A stretch of DNA of 64,000 nt. Origin: CBDBFH01 sp965204775 (GTDB lineage: Bacteria > Pseudomonadota > Alphaproteobacteria > JAPOUT01 > G958296285). How positions within the stretch are numbered: the stretch's first letter is position 1; each line of letters opens with the position of its first letter. Positions 61,805 to 64,000 of the stretch are shown one piece after another. The DNA is taken from assembly GCA_965204775.1 (NCBI GenBank), contig CBDBFH010000022.1, positions 62,001-126,000 on the forward strand, read 5' to 3'. The notes beneath the pieces were generated by a model, which was given only the letters and a program-made list of their open reading frames with translations, had not been told where the DNA came from and did not search any database. A program made the translations under genes and the position numbers.

Positions 61805-62912
61805 GCGCCCGCGCCACCCGCGCCGCCGCCTGCCGGAAAAACCGGCCCCCCGCGCTCTCAGGGCGCGCCAGAACCACCGGCGTCCCCGCATCCGAACGCT
61901 CTCGAATCTCCGGATCAAGCGGCAAACTCCCCAAAAACGCCGCCTGCACCTCTTCCGCCAGCCGCTCCGCGCCTCCCTCCCCAAAAATATGCGCCCGGGT
62001 TCCATCAGCCTGCTCAAACCACGCCATGTTCTCAATGATCCCCAAAATCGGAATCTCCATCCGCCGGAACATCGCCACCGCCCGGCGCACATCGGCCAGC
62101 GCAACCTCCTGCGGCGTCGAGACGATCACCGCGCCGCGCAACCCCGCCCGCTGCGCCAGCGTCAAAGGCGCATCGCCCGTCCCCGGAGGCATGTCGATCA
62201 CCAGAACATCCAGCTCCCCCCACACCACATCGCGCAGCATCTGCGTCACCGCCGACTGAACCATCAGGCCCCGCCAGATCACCGCCCGCTGCGGGTCCAG
62301 CATCAGACCCAGAGACATCACCTTCAGACCATGCGCCTCGACCGGAATCAGTTTCTTGTCCGGCGAGGTGCGCGGCTTCGCTTCTTTCAGGTCCAGCATG
62401 TGCGGAACCGAAGGCCCGTGCACATCGGCGTCGAGCAGACCCGTCCGCAACCCCGACGCCGAAAACGCCGCCGCCAGATTGACCGCCGCCGTCGATTTGC
62501 CCACACCGCCCTTGCCGCTCGCCACCGCAATGATCGAACCAATGCCGGGCAGGTCCAGTTTCGGCGGAGGGCCAGGCCGCGGGGCCGCCCGCTTGCCCGG
62601 ATGCGGAGGTCCGCCGCCCCTCGCGGGCGCAGGGCCGCCCGCCGGTGCGGGACCCCCCGCGGGAGCGGGGTCGCCCGCCGGTGCGGGACCCCCCGCCGGC
62701 GCAGTTAAAATGACGCTGGCCTCCTCGATCCCCTCCAGTGCGCGCAGCGCCGTCTCACAGGCCGCCCGAAGCCCTTCCAGCTCCTGCGCCTCCCGCGCAT
62801 CGCGCGCCTTGAGGCTGACCCGAACGCGCGCGCCGTCAAGCGAAACCCCCTCAATCCGCTCCGCCGGAGCAAGCCCGGCCAGCGCCGCCAAAACCTCGTT
62901 ATGTCCCGGCAT
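61794..62912 (-). CDS. mrp: Mrp/ApbC family iron-sulfur cluster carrier ATPase
   Basis: P-loop ATPase of 372 aa that carries and inserts Fe-S clusters. N-terminal MIP18-like domain (about 1-68), then a Pro/Ala/Gly hexapeptide repeat (about 71-98), then the NTPase domain. The deviant Walker A is SGKGGVGKST, followed by LDADVHGPSVPHML, VIDMPPGTGDAPLTLAQ and GIIENMAWF. The CxxC that binds the cluster in many homologues is absent: the segment after ENMAWF is EQADGTRAHIFGEGG. Such Cys-less forms occur in alphaproteobacteria. Confidence 0.92.
   Translation of the reverse strand: MPGHNEVLAALAGLAPAERIEGVSLDGARVRVSLKARDAREAQELEGLRAACETALRALEGIEEASVILTAPAGGPAPAGDPAPAGGPAPAGGPAPARGGGPPHPGKRAAPRPGPPPKLDLPGIGSIIAVASGKGGVGKSTAAVNLAAAFSASGLRTGLLDADVHGPSVPHMLDLKEAKPRTSPDKKLIPVEAHGLKVMSLGLMLDPQRAVIWRGLMVQSAVTQMLRDVVWGELDVLVIDMPPGTGDAPLTLAQRAGLRGAVIVSTPQEVALADVRRAVAMFRRMEIPILGIIENMAWFEQADGTRAHIFGEGGAERLAEEVQAAFLGSLPLDPEIRERSDAGTPVVLARPESAGGRFFRQAAARVARALKD
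62619..62702. repeat. 18-bp tandem repeat inside mrp
   Basis: About four to five imperfect 18-bp units of GC-only type encode the hexapeptide PAPAGG/PAPAGD on the minus strand (residues about 71-98 of Mrp). It lies in the linker between the two domains, so copy-number change would not break the protein. Confidence 0.85.
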
Positions 62913-63056
62913 CTTGATCCCCCTTGCCTCGCCGCCAGGACTCGATTATATCTGGCATGGAGCGAAAGGCGCAGTTCCCGTGGAGGAAATCGGCGGGCGC
63001 CGGACGACTCTTTCCCCCTTTCCCCCCAATATCATACGGAATGCGCAAAGCCCCCT

Positions 63057-64000
63057 ATGTCCTGGGATGACGGACGCGGCCCCTGGAGCCAGCAAAACGG
63101 AGCGGGCAGACCCCCCGGCGGCGGCCCGCCCCCCGATATCGAGGAGTGGATCCGCGAAGCGCAAAAGCGCGTCCAGCGCTTCATGCCGCGCCGCTTCCGC
63201 TTCGGCTGGCTCTTCGCCCTCGCCCTCGCCGTCTGGCTGGGAACCGGAATCTACCGCGTCCGCGCCGAAGAACAGGGCGTCGTCCTGCGCTTCGGCAAAT
63301 TCTACGCCACCACCGCCCCCGGACTCCATTATCACCTGCCCTGGCCCATCGAATCCGTCCTCCTGCCGCGGGTGACCATCGTCAACCGGGTCGATATCGG
63401 CGTGCGCCTGTCCGAAACCCTCCCCCTCAACCGCGCCGCCCGCGACGTCCCCGAAGAAAGCCTCATGCTCACCGGAGACGAAAATATCGTCGACGTCGAC
63501 CTCTCCGTCTTCTGGTTCATCAAGGACGCCCCCAATTTCCTGTTCAAGGTCGCCCGGCCCCCGGATGCGGTCAAGGCCGTCGCCGAGAGCACCATGCGCG
63601 AGGTCGTCGGCAAAAGCGCGATCCAGCCGATCCTCACCCAGGACCGCCAGCGCATCGAAGAAGAAGTCCGCCGCCTGATGCAGGAAACCCTCGATTCCTA
63701 TCAGACCGGAATCGAGATCAGCCAGGTCAAAATGCAAAAGGTCGATCCGCCGGGGGCGGTGATCGACTCCTTCCGCGACGTGCAGGCCGCCCGCGCCGAT
63801 CAGGAGCGCGCCCGCAACGAGGCGCAGGCCTACCGCAACAAGGTCATCCCCGAAACGCTGGGCGAAGCCGCCCGCCAGCGCCGCGAGGCCGAAGCCTATC
63901 GCGAGCGCTCCGTCGCCGAGGCCGAAGGCGAGGCCATGCGCTTCCTCTCCGTCTATCACGAATACCGCACCGCCGGAGAAGTCACCCGGCGGCGAATCTT
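63057..64000 (+). CDS. hflK: HflK, FtsH protease modulator (partial, C-terminus outside window)
   Basis: SPFH/prohibitin-family protein that forms a large periplasmic cage with HflC around FtsH. The visible 314 residues begin MSWDDGRGPWSQQNGAGRP with the Gly/Pro-rich cytoplasmic N-terminus. One membrane helix follows (FGWLFALALAVWLGTGIYRV, about 48-67). The SPFH domain has EEQGVVLRFGKFYATTAPGLHYHLPWPIE. The charged coiled coil (RADQERARNEAQAYRNKVIP) runs to the window edge. hflC would be expected next. It diverges from mrp across about 144 bases. Confidence 0.95.
   Translation, partial: MSWDDGRGPWSQQNGAGRPPGGGPPPDIEEWIREAQKRVQRFMPRRFRFGWLFALALAVWLGTGIYRVRAEEQGVVLRFGKFYATTAPGLHYHLPWPIESVLLPRVTIVNRVDIGVRLSETLPLNRAARDVPEESLMLTGDENIVDVDLSVFWFIKDAPNFLFKVARPPDAVKAVAESTMREVVGKSAIQPILTQDRQRIEEEVRRLMQETLDSYQTGIEISQVKMQKVDPPGAVIDSFRDVQAARADQERARNEAQAYRNKVIPETLGEAARQRREAEAYRERSVAEAEGEAMRFLSVYHEYRTAGEVTRRRI

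Overview
The window is a gene-dense, high-GC chromosomal segment of an alphaproteobacterium, probably a Rhodospirillales-like lineage. Evidence for this is the NDUFA12-mlaD-DUF2155 run, the DUF2066 / CDP-alcohol phosphotransferase / HdaA-like run, an aroQ-accB-accC-aat operon, and a circularly permuted (two-piece) tmRNA gene that encodes an ANDNFAEARLAA tag. No CRISPR array, insertion sequence, integrase or phage gene was seen. About 58 protein genes, one tRNA and one tmRNA are supported.

Layout. 1-9.5 kb: lptF/lptG (LPS export) diverge from pepA-holC-ndk; then purM, a DUF2066 protein, a CDP-alcohol phosphatidyltransferase, an HdaA-like ATPase and rnd. 9.6-16.8 kb: aspS, NDUFA12, mlaD and DUF2155 converge on the aroQ-accB-accC-aat operon; thiS-thiG follow. 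16.8-28.2 kb: an rne-M48 peptidase-DsbA operon, then envelope genes (AmiC-type amidase, PBP1A), prfB with its programmed +1 frameshift, and a bactofilin/M23 pair. 28.4-36.8 kb: a frameshifted AsmA-like giant gene, tyrS, a DusA homologue that lacks its catalytic Cys, a TSUP transporter, a phosphohexomutase and a VOC protein. 36.9-42.9 kb: cobA and an acyl-CoA catabolic group (paired acyl-CoA dehydrogenases, ABM monooxygenase, SDR, GST). 43-48.5 kb: a beta-barrel protein, tRNA-Val(CAC), gph, and a glycan-type group (GT4, two methyltransferases, an alpha/alpha-toroid protein). 48.8-54.7 kb: a second AsmA protein, fumC, ssrA and two small paralogous membrane proteins. 54.8-58.9 kb: the accessory part of the window, two very large PilV-like pseudopilins, each of which seems to need a +1 frameshift. 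59.1-64 kb: CDGSH protein, thyA, folA, SMP-30 protein, mrp and the start of hflK.

Genes are packed tightly. Many same-strand neighbours share start/stop bases (ATGA, GTGA, TGATG, TAATG), and three convergent pairs end on one shared CTAG. By eye the + strand is C-rich nearly throughout, so plus genes prefer C-ending codons and minus genes G-ending codons. Two blocks, VOC-cobA (about 36.4-37.7 kb) and fumC-ssrA-small ORF (about 52.4-54.4 kb), break this rule and look like locally inverted segments.

The observations most worth following are the PilV-like operon beside ssrA, the pair of LDEPWKR microproteins, the inverted-skew blocks, the Cys-to-His change in DusA, and 18-bp hexapeptide-coding minisatellites in lptF and mrp. 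All functional calls come from reading motifs and gene order; no database search was run.
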